From an uncultured Algimonas sp. (GTDB lineage Bacteria; Pseudomonadota; Alphaproteobacteria; Caulobacterales; Maricaulaceae), in the NCBI GenBank assembly GCA_937923575.1, contig CALDUL010000036.1:1-49211 (forward strand): 49,211 nucleotides of DNA. The letters run 5' to 3'. A program made the position numbers and the translations under genes. Shown here piece by piece: positions 15,687-23,613 of the stretch. The notes beneath the pieces were generated by a model that did no database searches, was not told the DNA's origin, and saw only the letters and a program-made list of their open reading frames with translations. Positions within the stretch are counted from its first letter, which is position 1, and every line of letters starts with the position of its first letter.

Positions 15687-16697
15687 CTAGCTCGCCATGG
15701 ACATGCCGACGCCCGGCGGCAGCACGCGGTCGGGGCAGGCATGGTCGTCCATCTTGGCGCGGATATTGATCAGCACTTTCTCGCCCATTTCCTGACGGCT
15801 CTCATGAGTAGCCGATCCGATATGCGGGGCGAGAATCACGTTATCGAGAGCGAGGAGGTCAGGATGCGGCAGCGGCTCTCCCTCATAGACGTCGAGCCCG
15901 GCACCGGCGATCCGGCCCGCCCGCAGCGCGTCGGCCAGCGCGGCCTCATCGACGATACCGCCGCGCGAGGTGTTCACGAGATAGCTGTCCGGGCTCATCA
16001 GCGACAGAGCGCGCGCGTTGATTATGTGGCGCGTGTCCGGCGTCAGCGGCGCGGTGATGCAGAGGATGTCCGCAGTATGGAGCATATCCTCGAGTTCCGC
16101 ATGCCAGGTCGCGTCCAGCTCGCGCTCGATCGACTCCGGTGCGCGGCGGCGATTGTGATAGTGAACGCCGAGCCCGAATGCGGACGCCCGGCGCGCCACT
16201 GCGCTGCCGATCCGGCCCAGCCCCAATATGCCCAGCTGTTTTCCCCGCACGCGGTGGCCCAGCATATGCGTCGGGCCCCAGCCGTCGAACTCGCCGGCCC
16301 GCAGGCGGCGGTCGCCTTCGACAAGCCGACGCGGCACGGCCAGGATCAGCGCCATGGTCAGATCGGCTGTGTCTTCGGTCAGTACACCGGGCGTGTTGGT
16401 CACGGTAATGCCGCGGGCATGCGCCGCGCCGACGTCGATGTGATTGGTCCCTGCCCCGAAATTGGCGATGAGCTTCAACCGCGGCCCGGCCGCTTCGATC
16501 ACGCTGGCGTCGATATCGTCCGTCACGGTCGGCACGAAGACGTCGCAATCGGCAACTGCCGCGCGCAGCTCATCCGCGCTCATCGGCGTATCGTTCTTGC
16601 GCAGCACAGCATCGAAGAGCTGGCTCATCCGCGTCTCGACACTGTCCGGCAGGCGGCGCGTCGTGATTACGCGAGGATTTGTCGGCAGTGAGCTCAT
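15687..16697 (-). CDS. D-2-hydroxyacid dehydrogenase (glyoxylate/hydroxypyruvate reductase type)
   Basis: 336 residues, NAD(P)-dependent oxidoreductase of the D-isomer family. The Rossmann motif is GLGRIG (159-164). The catalytic triad is Arg245 (NTSRGGIVDE), Glu274 (DVYEGEP) and His292 (PHIGSAT). NRRRAP after strand beta-2 carries basic residues, which favours NADPH. Similarity of the substrate loop (NFGAGTNHIDV) to glyoxylate reductases suggests reduction of glyoxylate or hydroxypyruvate. It is probably transcribed with the MBL gene downstream. The start at 16697 (MSSLPTNPRV) gives the expected length. Confidence 0.9.
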   Translation of the reverse strand: MSSLPTNPRVITTRRLPDSVETRMSQLFDAVLRKNDTPMSADELRAAVADCDVFVPTVTDDIDASVIEAAGPRLKLIANFGAGTNHIDVGAAHARGITVTNTPGVLTEDTADLTMALILAVPRRLVEGDRRLRAGEFDGWGPTHMLGHRVRGKQLGILGLGRIGSAVARRASAFGLGVHYHNRRRAPESIERELDATWHAELEDMLHTADILCITAPLTPDTRHIINARALSLMSPDSYLVNTSRGGIVDEAALADALRAGRIAGAGLDVYEGEPLPHPDLLALDNVILAPHIGSATHESRQEMGEKVLINIRAKMDDHACPDRVLPPGVGMSMAS

Positions 16698-16771
16698 CTC
16701 GGAACCATGTCATCTTTGAGGGCGCCAAAGGCAAGGGCGAAGGCCGATGCGCCGAGGCGCGTTAATCCCGC

Positions 16772-16787
16772 TTAACCGACGATTAAC
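16772..16787. promoter_or_regulatory. Perfect CtrA-type binding site
   Basis: TTAACCGACGATTAAC matches the CtrA consensus TTAA-N7-TTAAC exactly. A further TTAA (16762-16765) lies 6 bp upstream of it. The site is 23 bp before the SH3 gene start and about 75 bp from the divergent dehydrogenase start, a plausible position for cell-cycle control of either gene. Confidence 0.65.
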
Positions 16788-16809
16788 GCTGTGGCGTGAG
16801 GATTGTGCC

Positions 16810-17382
16810 ATGGCGGCGAAAAACACAATCCTGATTCGATCCCTCGCAGCGGCTGCGCTAACGTTGAGTCTGTGCGGCGCCGCGTCCGCGCAGGACTCGA
16901 CCCGCACCATCGTCATCAAGGACGCGCCCGCCCCGCTCGAGGATATTTACCGCGTATCGTCTAACTATACGCCGTCCGGCTTTGACGTGCCGCGCTTCGT
17001 GTCGCTGAAATTCGGCAAGGTCAATGCACGCACCGGCCCCAGCCGCGCCCATCCGATCGCCTATCAGTATCAGCGCCGGGGCCTGCCGCTTGTCGTCGTC
17101 GCGGAGACCGAAATGTGGCGCAAGGTGCGCGACATTCACGGCGACGAAGCTTGGGTGCGCAAACCCGCCCTGTCCGGCGAACGCCGCGCCATTGCGACCC
17201 GCAACATGGAGATGCTGAACAAGGCCGAAACCGGCGCGCGCGCCGTCGCCCGTATCGAACGCGGCGCACTGCTACGGCTCAGCGATTGCGACCAGACCGG
17301 CTTCTGCCGTGTGGAAACAGACAATGGCCTGAAGGGCTTTGCCAAACGCTCCCAACTCTGGGGCGCGCAGTCGGTCGAATAG
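16810..17382 (+). CDS. Exported SH3-like domain protein
   Basis: 190 residues with a signal peptide (SLAAAALTLSLCGAASAQ). The mature part carries two bacterial SH3-like repeats. The first spans about RFVSLKFGKVNARTGPS to GDEAWVRK, the second about RNMEMLNKAE to NGLKGFAKRSQLWG. The LKFGKVNARTGP segment and the W-R-K-V-R-D pattern are typical of the DUF1058/SH3_4 proteins common in alphaproteobacteria, which act in the periplasm and are thought to bind cell wall or peptide ligands. ATG 16810 follows GAGG by about 9 nt; the open frame upstream to 16747 crosses the CtrA site and is noncoding. Confidence 0.88.
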   Translation: MAAKNTILIRSLAAAALTLSLCGAASAQDSTRTIVIKDAPAPLEDIYRVSSNYTPSGFDVPRFVSLKFGKVNARTGPSRAHPIAYQYQRRGLPLVVVAETEMWRKVRDIHGDEAWVRKPALSGERRAIATRNMEMLNKAETGARAVARIERGALLRLSDCDQTGFCRVETDNGLKGFAKRSQLWGAQSVE

Positions 17383-17419
17383 AACGCGGCTTGGACCCAC
17401 CGGCCCGTCCGACCACACC

Positions 17420-20242
17420 CTAAAAACGCTTCAACAGCCGATCCAGATACTCCTGCTCTTCCGGCGTGCGTTCGGCCTCTGAGGCGCGGCGGCGGAGTTC
17501 TTCGAGAATTTCGCGGGCGCGTTGCGCATTGTCGCGCGCATCGATGTCTATGTCGGCGCCCTGGTCGTTAAACCCGTCATTGCTGCGGCCCAGCGCGTCG
17601 ACGCCGCCTTCGCCGTCCTCGCCCTCACCCGTGCCCTCGCCCTCTTCCTCGCCAAGACGACCGATTTCCTCGGAGAGAATCTCGGCCGCTTCGCGCAGCG
17701 CGGCAATAGCATCGGACTGCGCCTGACGCGCGTCGCCAAGCTCTCCTGAACCGAGCGCATCCTCGGATCGGCGCATGGCCTCGCCCGCTTGGCCAAAGGC
17801 CGATCCAGCCTGCTCGCGGGCCTCGTCCGAAATACCTTCACCGATCTGAGCGCCGGGTCCAGGCTGACCGTCGGGGTCTTCCTCGCCGCCGCCGGAACCC
17901 TCCTCGCCGGTCTCTTCTCCGCCAGCACCGGGTTCGTCCCCGTCTTCGCCCCGCGCGGTCTCGCCGTTGAGCCGTTCGAACAGGCCATCGACCAGCGCCT
18001 GCAATTCGGCTTGACGGCGCGAGAGGTCATCACCGGTCGCGCGGCTGTCTTCACCGGAGTCGCCGGGTTCGCGCCCAGATTCATTGCCAGACTCATTGCC
18101 TGATTCACTGCCAGACCTGCCGCCCGACTGGCTGCCTGGCTGATTACCGGATGGCTCGCCCTGCTGACTGCCTTCGCCCGGGCTCGGCTCAGCACCGAAC
18201 TCCTCGGCCAGCTCCTCGCGCTCGGCCTGTCGTGTCTCGTCCTGCAGATCGCGCTGATCGCCCAGCAGCTCGGCCAGCTCTTCGAGCTGCTCGCGCAGCT
18301 CCTCGGTCATCTCGTTCTCCGATGGCTCGCCGTCGCCGCCCTCCCCGCCGGGATTGAGCTGTATCTGCATGTTCTCCAGCAGCTCGGCCAGCTGCGCCAA
18401 AGCGATGCGCGCGCCTTCGGTGTCGCCGATGCGGTTGGCCTCTTCGATGGCGTCGAGCAATTCCTGTATCTCGTCGGTCGAGCCCATGGAACCGCCGCCG
18501 CCGCCCTCTTGCTCCTCACCGACCGTCGCGTTCTTGCGCAGCTCTTCCATATAGGCGTCGACGGCCTCGTTATATCGGGTGAAGAGCGTGTCGACTTCGC
18601 GCTGCGGGGCGCGGCGGGCGATACCTTCGCGCAAGGCCGCTTCCGCCTCTCGCATTTCCTGCAAGGCCGTGCCCAGCACGCCGAATTCTGCCCGCAACGC
18701 CAGCGACCACATATGATCCGGCAGACCCGACAGCTCGTCTACAGAGCGCGCATAGCGCAGGCCACGGTCGACATGGCGCAGTCCCATATAGACGACCGGG
18801 TCGTTGAACACGCCGGGGTCCGGAAATTGCGTGACGGCGCGGATCAGTTCCGCCGTGCGCCGCACTTGCGCTGGGGCGCGGTCCAGCCGCCATGCGCTCT
18901 GATCCGTGTCGAACTCGCCGTCGCTGGCGTCGAGATCGGGTTCTTCGGTCGGCATGGGCGCGTAGGATTGGTTATCCGTCGTTCCCGCAATCAACAGGGC
19001 GCGCTGCTCCATGATGGCTTTGGCGAGCGGTTCGACGAAGATCTTGTCCGGCACGGTGAAGAAGGCGGGCTCGGAGACACCGCGCTGTTTCGCACCGTCG
19101 ATCGCGACCAGCCGTCCGGCGACCTTGCGCCCGGCCAGTGGATGGCGGGTGAGGTCGAGCTTGAGCTCACGCTCTTCGGCGTCCTTGAACGCGCCCGCAT
19201 CGGTCTCGGCCTGCATGACATTGTCGTCGAACAGCGTGTCGGCGGAGACGTCATCAGTCAGCTCGACCATTTCCAGCACCACGCGCTCCACGCCGTAATC
19301 GTCTGATGCCGAAAAGCCCACGACCAGCCGGTCACGCTTGTCGGCTTCGGGCGGAGTCGTGATCTCGATCTCCGGCACCGCGTCGGGTATGGTCTCGATC
19401 TGCAGCGTCTTGCGCCGCCAGCCGATGCGCCAGTCCAGCGTTGCGGCGCCGTCGACAGTCGTGCGCGCATCAAAGGCCTGATCGCCCAGACGGCGCAGAT
19501 CGATGAATTTGGACACGCGCGGGTCGGCCTGTGTGTACTTTGGCCGCGGCAAGCCTTTTGCGCCAGACGCGCGGATCACGAGCGTGGAGCCAATGGGCGC
19601 ATTAAGCGTGCCCGCTCCTTGCGCATAGACCGGCGGCCGGCCCGTGTATTCGGGCGGATCGATCCAGGCTTCGAACCGCACAGCATTGGGGTTGGTGAGC
19701 GGCAGTGCGGACGGACTCAAGGATCGCCGTAGCCGCTCCGCCCCGACGCCCCAAGCCAGGACCAACGCGATGATGAGCGCAATCGGCGCGATAATCCGCA
19801 GGCCATAGCGGTCGATCGGCGTGAGCGCGGGCGTGCGGCCGACGCGGGTGATCGTGTCCGCTTGCTCTTTTGCGCGCCGCACATGGGCAGGCCAGAGGCG
19901 GGGCGAGACGACGGCGGCGTCTTGGAGCGTATCCAGAGGGCGGTGTTCCAGCCCGGCCGTCTGTTCCAGTCGGCGTAGCGCGTCGGACCGCGTCGGCACG
20001 CGTAGACGCCGCGACTTGAGCGCGCCGCGCACAATGACCGCGAGTACGGCAATCAGCGCGAGCAGGCGGACCGGATCGCCCAGCACCTCCCATGCGCCGA
20101 TCAGGCTCGCGATCAGCCACAGCGCGACGACCAGCACGGGCAATGCCAACACAGGTGCATATGTCTCCCAGAGCAGCCGCGCGCGCGACAGGGTCGCGAG
20201 GCGAGCCAGACGCGCTGGCAGATCTGGACGATGGGACTCCAC
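17420..20242 (-). CDS. TIGR02302/DUF4175 family membrane protein with long acidic Gly/Glu/Ser tail
   Basis: 940 residues. Three hydrophobic segments occur near the N terminus (about 32-48, 55-75 and 155-172). A beta-rich extracytoplasmic region with RFEAWIDPPEYTGRPP and a helical region follow. From about residue 590 to the end the composition is strongly acidic and Gly/Ser/Gln rich (GGEETGEEGSGGGEEDPDG and similar), ending in a helical RERTPEEQEYL-like region before KRF. The family is widespread in alphaproteobacteria and has no established function. It lies 87 bp downstream of lysA, a conserved neighbourhood (lptM-lysA-DUF4175). Confidence 0.9.
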   Translation of the reverse strand: MESHRPDLPARLARLATLSRARLLWETYAPVLALPVLVVALWLIASLIGAWEVLGDPVRLLALIAVLAVIVRGALKSRRLRVPTRSDALRRLEQTAGLEHRPLDTLQDAAVVSPRLWPAHVRRAKEQADTITRVGRTPALTPIDRYGLRIIAPIALIIALVLAWGVGAERLRRSLSPSALPLTNPNAVRFEAWIDPPEYTGRPPVYAQGAGTLNAPIGSTLVIRASGAKGLPRPKYTQADPRVSKFIDLRRLGDQAFDARTTVDGAATLDWRIGWRRKTLQIETIPDAVPEIEITTPPEADKRDRLVVGFSASDDYGVERVVLEMVELTDDVSADTLFDDNVMQAETDAGAFKDAEERELKLDLTRHPLAGRKVAGRLVAIDGAKQRGVSEPAFFTVPDKIFVEPLAKAIMEQRALLIAGTTDNQSYAPMPTEEPDLDASDGEFDTDQSAWRLDRAPAQVRRTAELIRAVTQFPDPGVFNDPVVYMGLRHVDRGLRYARSVDELSGLPDHMWSLALRAEFGVLGTALQEMREAEAALREGIARRAPQREVDTLFTRYNEAVDAYMEELRKNATVGEEQEGGGGGSMGSTDEIQELLDAIEEANRIGDTEGARIALAQLAELLENMQIQLNPGGEGGDGEPSENEMTEELREQLEELAELLGDQRDLQDETRQAEREELAEEFGAEPSPGEGSQQGEPSGNQPGSQSGGRSGSESGNESGNESGREPGDSGEDSRATGDDLSRRQAELQALVDGLFERLNGETARGEDGDEPGAGGEETGEEGSGGGEEDPDGQPGPGAQIGEGISDEAREQAGSAFGQAGEAMRRSEDALGSGELGDARQAQSDAIAALREAAEILSEEIGRLGEEEGEGTGEGEDGEGGVDALGRSNDGFNDQGADIDIDARDNAQRAREILEELRRRASEAERTPEEQEYLDRLLKRF

Positions 20243-20329
20243 GCTCTAGGCTAACCCGAACCGGTTCGAACTGTCGTGTAAATTATCAGTCACGGTCACT
20301 TTGTCTCGCGTGCGGGGTCTCGTGCGGGC

Positions 20330-21595
20330 TCAGTCCCAATTGGGGATGCGCTCGCTGCGCAGGATCTCCGCCACGCTCGGCCGTTCGCGGATGACCTCGA
20401 ACCGGTCGCCGCGTACCATAACTTCGGGCACGAGGGGGCGGGTGTTGTACTGGCTACTTTGCGCCGCGCCGTAAGCCCCGGCCGAGTGCAGCACGAGCAG
20501 GTCTCCAGCTTTCATCTCGGGCATGTCGCGGGCCTTGGCGAAGGTGTCGCCGCTCTCGCAGATCGGGCCGACCACATCGTAGCTGGCGTCCTTTGCCGCG
20601 CGACCGGGCGCGACCACCGCTTCCATGTCGTGGAACGCATCATACAGCGCGGGCCGCAGCAGGTCGTTCATGGCCGCGTCGATGATCAGAAAGTCGCGGT
20701 CTTCGCCCTTTTTCACATAGAGCACTTCGCTCAGCAGCACGCCGCTATTGCCCGCAATCATACGGCCCGGCTCGAAAATCATCTGCACGTCGAGCCCGGC
20801 CGTGAGCCGCTTGACCAGCGCACCGTATTCGCTCGGGGGCGGCGGCGTGCGATTGTTGTCCCCGTAAGGGATGCCGAGCCCGCCGCCGATGTCGAAGGAG
20901 CGGATGGTGTGGCCCTGCGCGCGCAATCGCGCGATCAGCCCGCCGACCTTTTCTATGGCGACTTCGAACGGGGCGAGGTCATCGATCTGGCTGCCGATGT
21001 GAACGTCGACGCCGACGATCTCGATGCCGGACAGCTCGGACGCGCGCGCATAGGCCGCTTCCGCCTGGCTCCACGCAATGCCGAACTTGTTTTCCTTCTT
21101 GCCCGTGCTGATCTTCTCATGCCCGCCGGCCGTAACGTCGGGGTTGACGCGGAAGGCCACGGGCGCGCGCGCGTCCATCGACAGAGCGACATCGTTGAGC
21201 GCTTCGAGCTCGGCCAGGCTCTCAACGTTGAAGACGCGGATGCCCGCCTCCAGCGCGTCGGCCATTTCGCGGCGGGTCTTGCCGACCCCGGAAAACACGA
21301 TCTTGTCCGCCGGAATGCCCGCGATCAACGCACGGGCGAGCTCCCCGCCCGAGACGACATCCGCGCCCGCACCCAGGCTCGCCAGCAGGGCCAGCACGGC
21401 AATGTTGCTATTGGCCTTGACGCTATAGGCGACCAGCGTGTCGAGCCCGTCAAAACTGTCCGCAAACACGCGGTAGTGCCGCTCGAATGTCGCGCTGGAA
21501 TAGACATAGATCGGCGTGCCGACCGCGCGCGCTATGTCTGGCAGGGGCACGCCCTCGGCATGGAGCACGCCGTCATGATGATCGAAATGGCGCAC
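20330..21595 (-). CDS. lysA: Diaminopimelate decarboxylase
   Basis: 421 residues. It converts meso-diaminopimelate to L-lysine and CO2. The fold type III PLP enzyme carries the cofactor lysine Lys60 in VAYSVKANSN, the HIGSQI motif, the GGGLGIPY phosphate-binding loop, EPGR and the substrate-binding CESGDTFA. Length is standard. It starts 3 bp after the lptM stop, so the two are probably one transcription unit. The 87-bp gap to the DUF4175 gene contains a 12-bp palindrome CGAACCGGTTCG (20257-20268) of unknown meaning. Confidence 0.96.
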   Translation of the reverse strand: MRHFDHHDGVLHAEGVPLPDIARAVGTPIYVYSSATFERHYRVFADSFDGLDTLVAYSVKANSNIAVLALLASLGAGADVVSGGELARALIAGIPADKIVFSGVGKTRREMADALEAGIRVFNVESLAELEALNDVALSMDARAPVAFRVNPDVTAGGHEKISTGKKENKFGIAWSQAEAAYARASELSGIEIVGVDVHIGSQIDDLAPFEVAIEKVGGLIARLRAQGHTIRSFDIGGGLGIPYGDNNRTPPPPSEYGALVKRLTAGLDVQMIFEPGRMIAGNSGVLLSEVLYVKKGEDRDFLIIDAAMNDLLRPALYDAFHDMEAVVAPGRAAKDASYDVVGPICESGDTFAKARDMPEMKAGDLLVLHSAGAYGAAQSSQYNTRPLVPEVMVRGDRFEVIRERPSVAEILRSERIPNWD

Positions 21596-21598
21596 GGA

Positions 21599-21829
21599 CT
21601 AATCCGCGACGTCGACGCCGTAACCCGGTCCGTCGTCCTCGTCTTCAAGGCTTGGCTCGGTCGGGCGGTCCAGCGCGTCGGAGTCGCCTGCGGGAGCTGT
21701 CGCGGGCGCCGTATCGGTCTTCGCGCCCCAGAGTGGCGGGGGTCGGTCGAGATCGCCCTTGATCCCGCAAGCCGACAGACAGGCGGCGAAGGTGAGCAAC
21801 AGGACGATGCGGAACGCAGGCTTGGACAT
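21599..21829 (-). CDS. lptM: LptM-type small lipoprotein
   Basis: 76 residues. Signal and lipobox LSAC (Cys21), followed directly by GIKGDLDRPP, the conserved CGxKGxLxxPP motif of LptM/YifL. In E. coli LptM binds the LptD-BamA complex and helps LptD oxidative maturation at the outer membrane. The acidic tail is poorly conserved in this family. The position just upstream of lysA, with a 3-bp gap, is the standard arrangement in proteobacteria. Confidence 0.88.
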   Translation of the reverse strand: MSKPAFRIVLLLTFAACLSACGIKGDLDRPPPLWGAKTDTAPATAPAGDSDALDRPTEPSLEDEDDGPGYGVDVAD

Positions 21830-21943
21830 ACCGCCTCCTTAAGCCCGCGCGCCTGAGCCGTCGAGAGGCGGTGTCGTTACGATTGCCCCAGAATAGGTGT
21901 GATGAGCGGAGTTTAACTTGGCAGCCCGCGCCGCGGCCGTTTG

Positions 21944-22732
21944 ATGACAGCCATGCGCCTTATTCTTCTCCTGCTCCTGTCGCTCGCTCTGTCCGCGCCC
22001 GCTCTCGCTGACGATGCAGCGCCCGAAACGCAGACCCCCGAAAGATTGGGGCCTGAATACTGTTTCGACACGGACAGCTTCGCCAAGCCGATGCGCAAGC
22101 GCGCCGACATGAAGTCCGAGAAGCGCGACCGCGTGAACTTCCATATGCCGATGTCCGTGTGGCTCGAGCCGAGCGAAGCGCCGCCTTCGCATGTCGAGGT
22201 TCGAGACGCGGGCAGCGTCACCCGCTTCGATTTCTCGCCCGTGCGCGATAATATTTTTATCACGCCCAGCCTGGCTGATGCGCTGGGCAGCACATCCGAG
22301 GCTGCTCAGGTCTGCGTTGTCGATCCCACTCGCGAGGGGCGGCTGCGCAGCGAGCGCGGCTACCGCGGCGGCCTGTCGATGGATGTGCTCTGGATGAGCA
22401 CCCCCGGCACCCATGACCTCGCCGATATCGAGGACGGGCTGAAGGACGGGCGCTCGCATTACAAGAAGCTGGCCGGAGCGATGGCGATGCTGGTCCCGAA
22501 GTTCACCCATATCGCCGTGCGTCACCCCAATCGCGAAACGCCGCCCAAGGTGTTTGCCACCCGCGCAGGCGCCGATGTCGGAGAGCCGGAGTTCGAGGAT
22601 TATGACGGCACGCGCTTCGTTTCGGTCAAGGCGATCGAAGCGCTGGGCGCGGACGCCATACGCATTGACGCCCCCTATGAGATCGGCCCGAGCCCGAGCG
22701 TGAAACAGGTCAAGCGCTTTACGGGCGGCTAG
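21944..22732 (+). CDS. Exported protein of unknown function
   Basis: 262 residues. An N-terminal signal peptide (LILLLLLSLALSAPALA) is followed by a soluble domain with single Cys residues in EYCFDTDSF and QVCVVD. I recognise no family. The region RGGLSMDVLWMSTPGTHDLADIEDGL is distinctive. The start is uncertain: TTG 21941, ATG 21944 and ATG 21953 are all in frame and none has a clear ribosome-binding site. It is divergent from lptM and convergent with the GFA gene, with no operon partner. Codon use resembles its neighbours, so I believe it is a real gene. Confidence 0.75.
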   Translation: MTAMRLILLLLLSLALSAPALADDAAPETQTPERLGPEYCFDTDSFAKPMRKRADMKSEKRDRVNFHMPMSVWLEPSEAPPSHVEVRDAGSVTRFDFSPVRDNIFITPSLADALGSTSEAAQVCVVDPTREGRLRSERGYRGGLSMDVLWMSTPGTHDLADIEDGLKDGRSHYKKLAGAMAMLVPKFTHIAVRHPNRETPPKVFATRAGADVGEPEFEDYDGTRFVSVKAIEALGADAIRIDAPYEIGPSPSVKQVKRFTGG

Positions 22733-22738
22733 CGGCGA

Positions 22739-23149
22739 TTACGCCCGCGGGCCCGGCCAATGATCGGGCGCATCGTCAACGACGACGCTCATATCATCGC
22801 CCTTGGTCGCGCGGTGCGGCGCGGCCTCTGCACTCACCCCATCGAGACAGCGCACATTCACACCGAAATGATCCGGCGCCGCGCGCTTGTTGTGAAAGAC
22901 ATAGATGCCGCAGCGGCTGCAGAAGTAGTGCCGCGCGATCCGCGTATTCCACTGATAGAGCGTCAGCGCGTCCGAGCCCGCCTCCACCGTCAGCTCGGCT
23001 TCCGGCACCTTCACCATCAACGCCCCACGCATCGCGCAAAGCGAGCAGTCACAGGTCGTGAACTCCGCCAGCGCCGAACGGACAGAGAAGCGCACAGTCC
23101 CGCAATGGCAGTGGCCGTGGTGGAGCGGGGTGTTGCTTAGAGGCCCCAT
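22739..23149 (-). CDS. GFA/CENP-V family zinc protein
   Basis: 136 residues, a single GFA domain (glutathione-dependent formaldehyde-activating enzyme/centromere protein V fold). Zinc ligands are visible as CHCG (Cys14, Cys16), TCDCSLC (Cys33, Cys35, Cys38) and FCSRCG (Cys77, Cys80). Activity of most members is uncertain despite the name; glutathione adduct chemistry is the usual proposal. The start overlaps the 3' end of the upstream hypothetical gene by 13 bp. Confidence 0.9.
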   Translation of the reverse strand: MGPLSNTPLHHGHCHCGTVRFSVRSALAEFTTCDCSLCAMRGALMVKVPEAELTVEAGSDALTLYQWNTRIARHYFCSRCGIYVFHNKRAAPDHFGVNVRCLDGVSAEAAPHRATKGDDMSVVVDDAPDHWPGPRA

Positions 23150-23610
23150 CGACTGAAACTCCCTAACAAAAATCGGTGAGCCAGGATGATTTCAGAAATT
23201 GCATGTTTAGCACGCTCAGGGCTGATCTCGACCATTAGGTCTCTTCCGCCAATAGACCCGACGCCGAATAAGCCTGACCCGAAATTTCTAGCCCCGACTT
23301 TACAATCGGACGCTCGCTTTAGCAGTGGGCTTCCGCGCTTCAGCTCACAATGTTTAAGCGCTTTCGCCACATCTCGTACTATTCGGAAATGCTCACACTC
23401 ATCTGCAAGTTCGCCACGAAAATGCGAGTCGTCCCTAGAGGTTGATAGATCAAGGGCTTTCGCAGCGACGTAAATCTGAGCGGCAAGCGCATCAACAGCA
23501 AGGAAGCTATAGAACCCCTCCCGATAGCCTGCCGGGTTCGCTCTGAACAACGCGATACTGGGTTCAGCTATAACCTCGTTAAAGTCTTTTGGAGATGCGA
23601 ATGGTGCCAC
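23137..23610 (-). CDS. Unknown protein with an RDVAKALKH motif, low-GC accessory gene
   Basis: 157 residues from GTG 23610. The middle part, with AVDALAAQIYVAAKAL, ELADECEHFRIVRDVAKALKHCEL and KRGSPLLKRA, resembles a small family of helical hypothetical proteins common in accessory DNA. The R-D-x-A-x-A-x-K-H segment is reminiscent of HEPN-type proteins, but the Arg-His spacing does not fit the strict HEPN motif, so I assign no function. Base composition over 23160-23610 is visibly AT-richer than its neighbours, suggesting acquisition. It is wedged between purH (3-bp gap) and the GFA gene (13-bp overlap). Confidence 0.65.
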   Translation of the reverse strand: MAPFASPKDFNEVIAEPSIALFRANPAGYREGFYSFLAVDALAAQIYVAAKALDLSTSRDDSHFRGELADECEHFRIVRDVAKALKHCELKRGSPLLKRASDCKVGARNFGSGLFGVGSIGGRDLMVEISPERAKHAISEIILAHRFLLGSFSRWGL

Positions 23611-23613
23611 ACG

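Noticed and set aside
17520-18550. Long plus-strand open frames opposite the DUF4175 tail
   Set aside because: They are shadows caused by the Gly/Glu/Ser codon bias of the minus-strand gene, with no family similarity.
20257-20268. Palindrome CGAACCGGTTCG between lysA and the DUF4175 gene
   Set aside because: A single 12-bp copy with no partner site or regulator in the window; reported only within the lysA entry.
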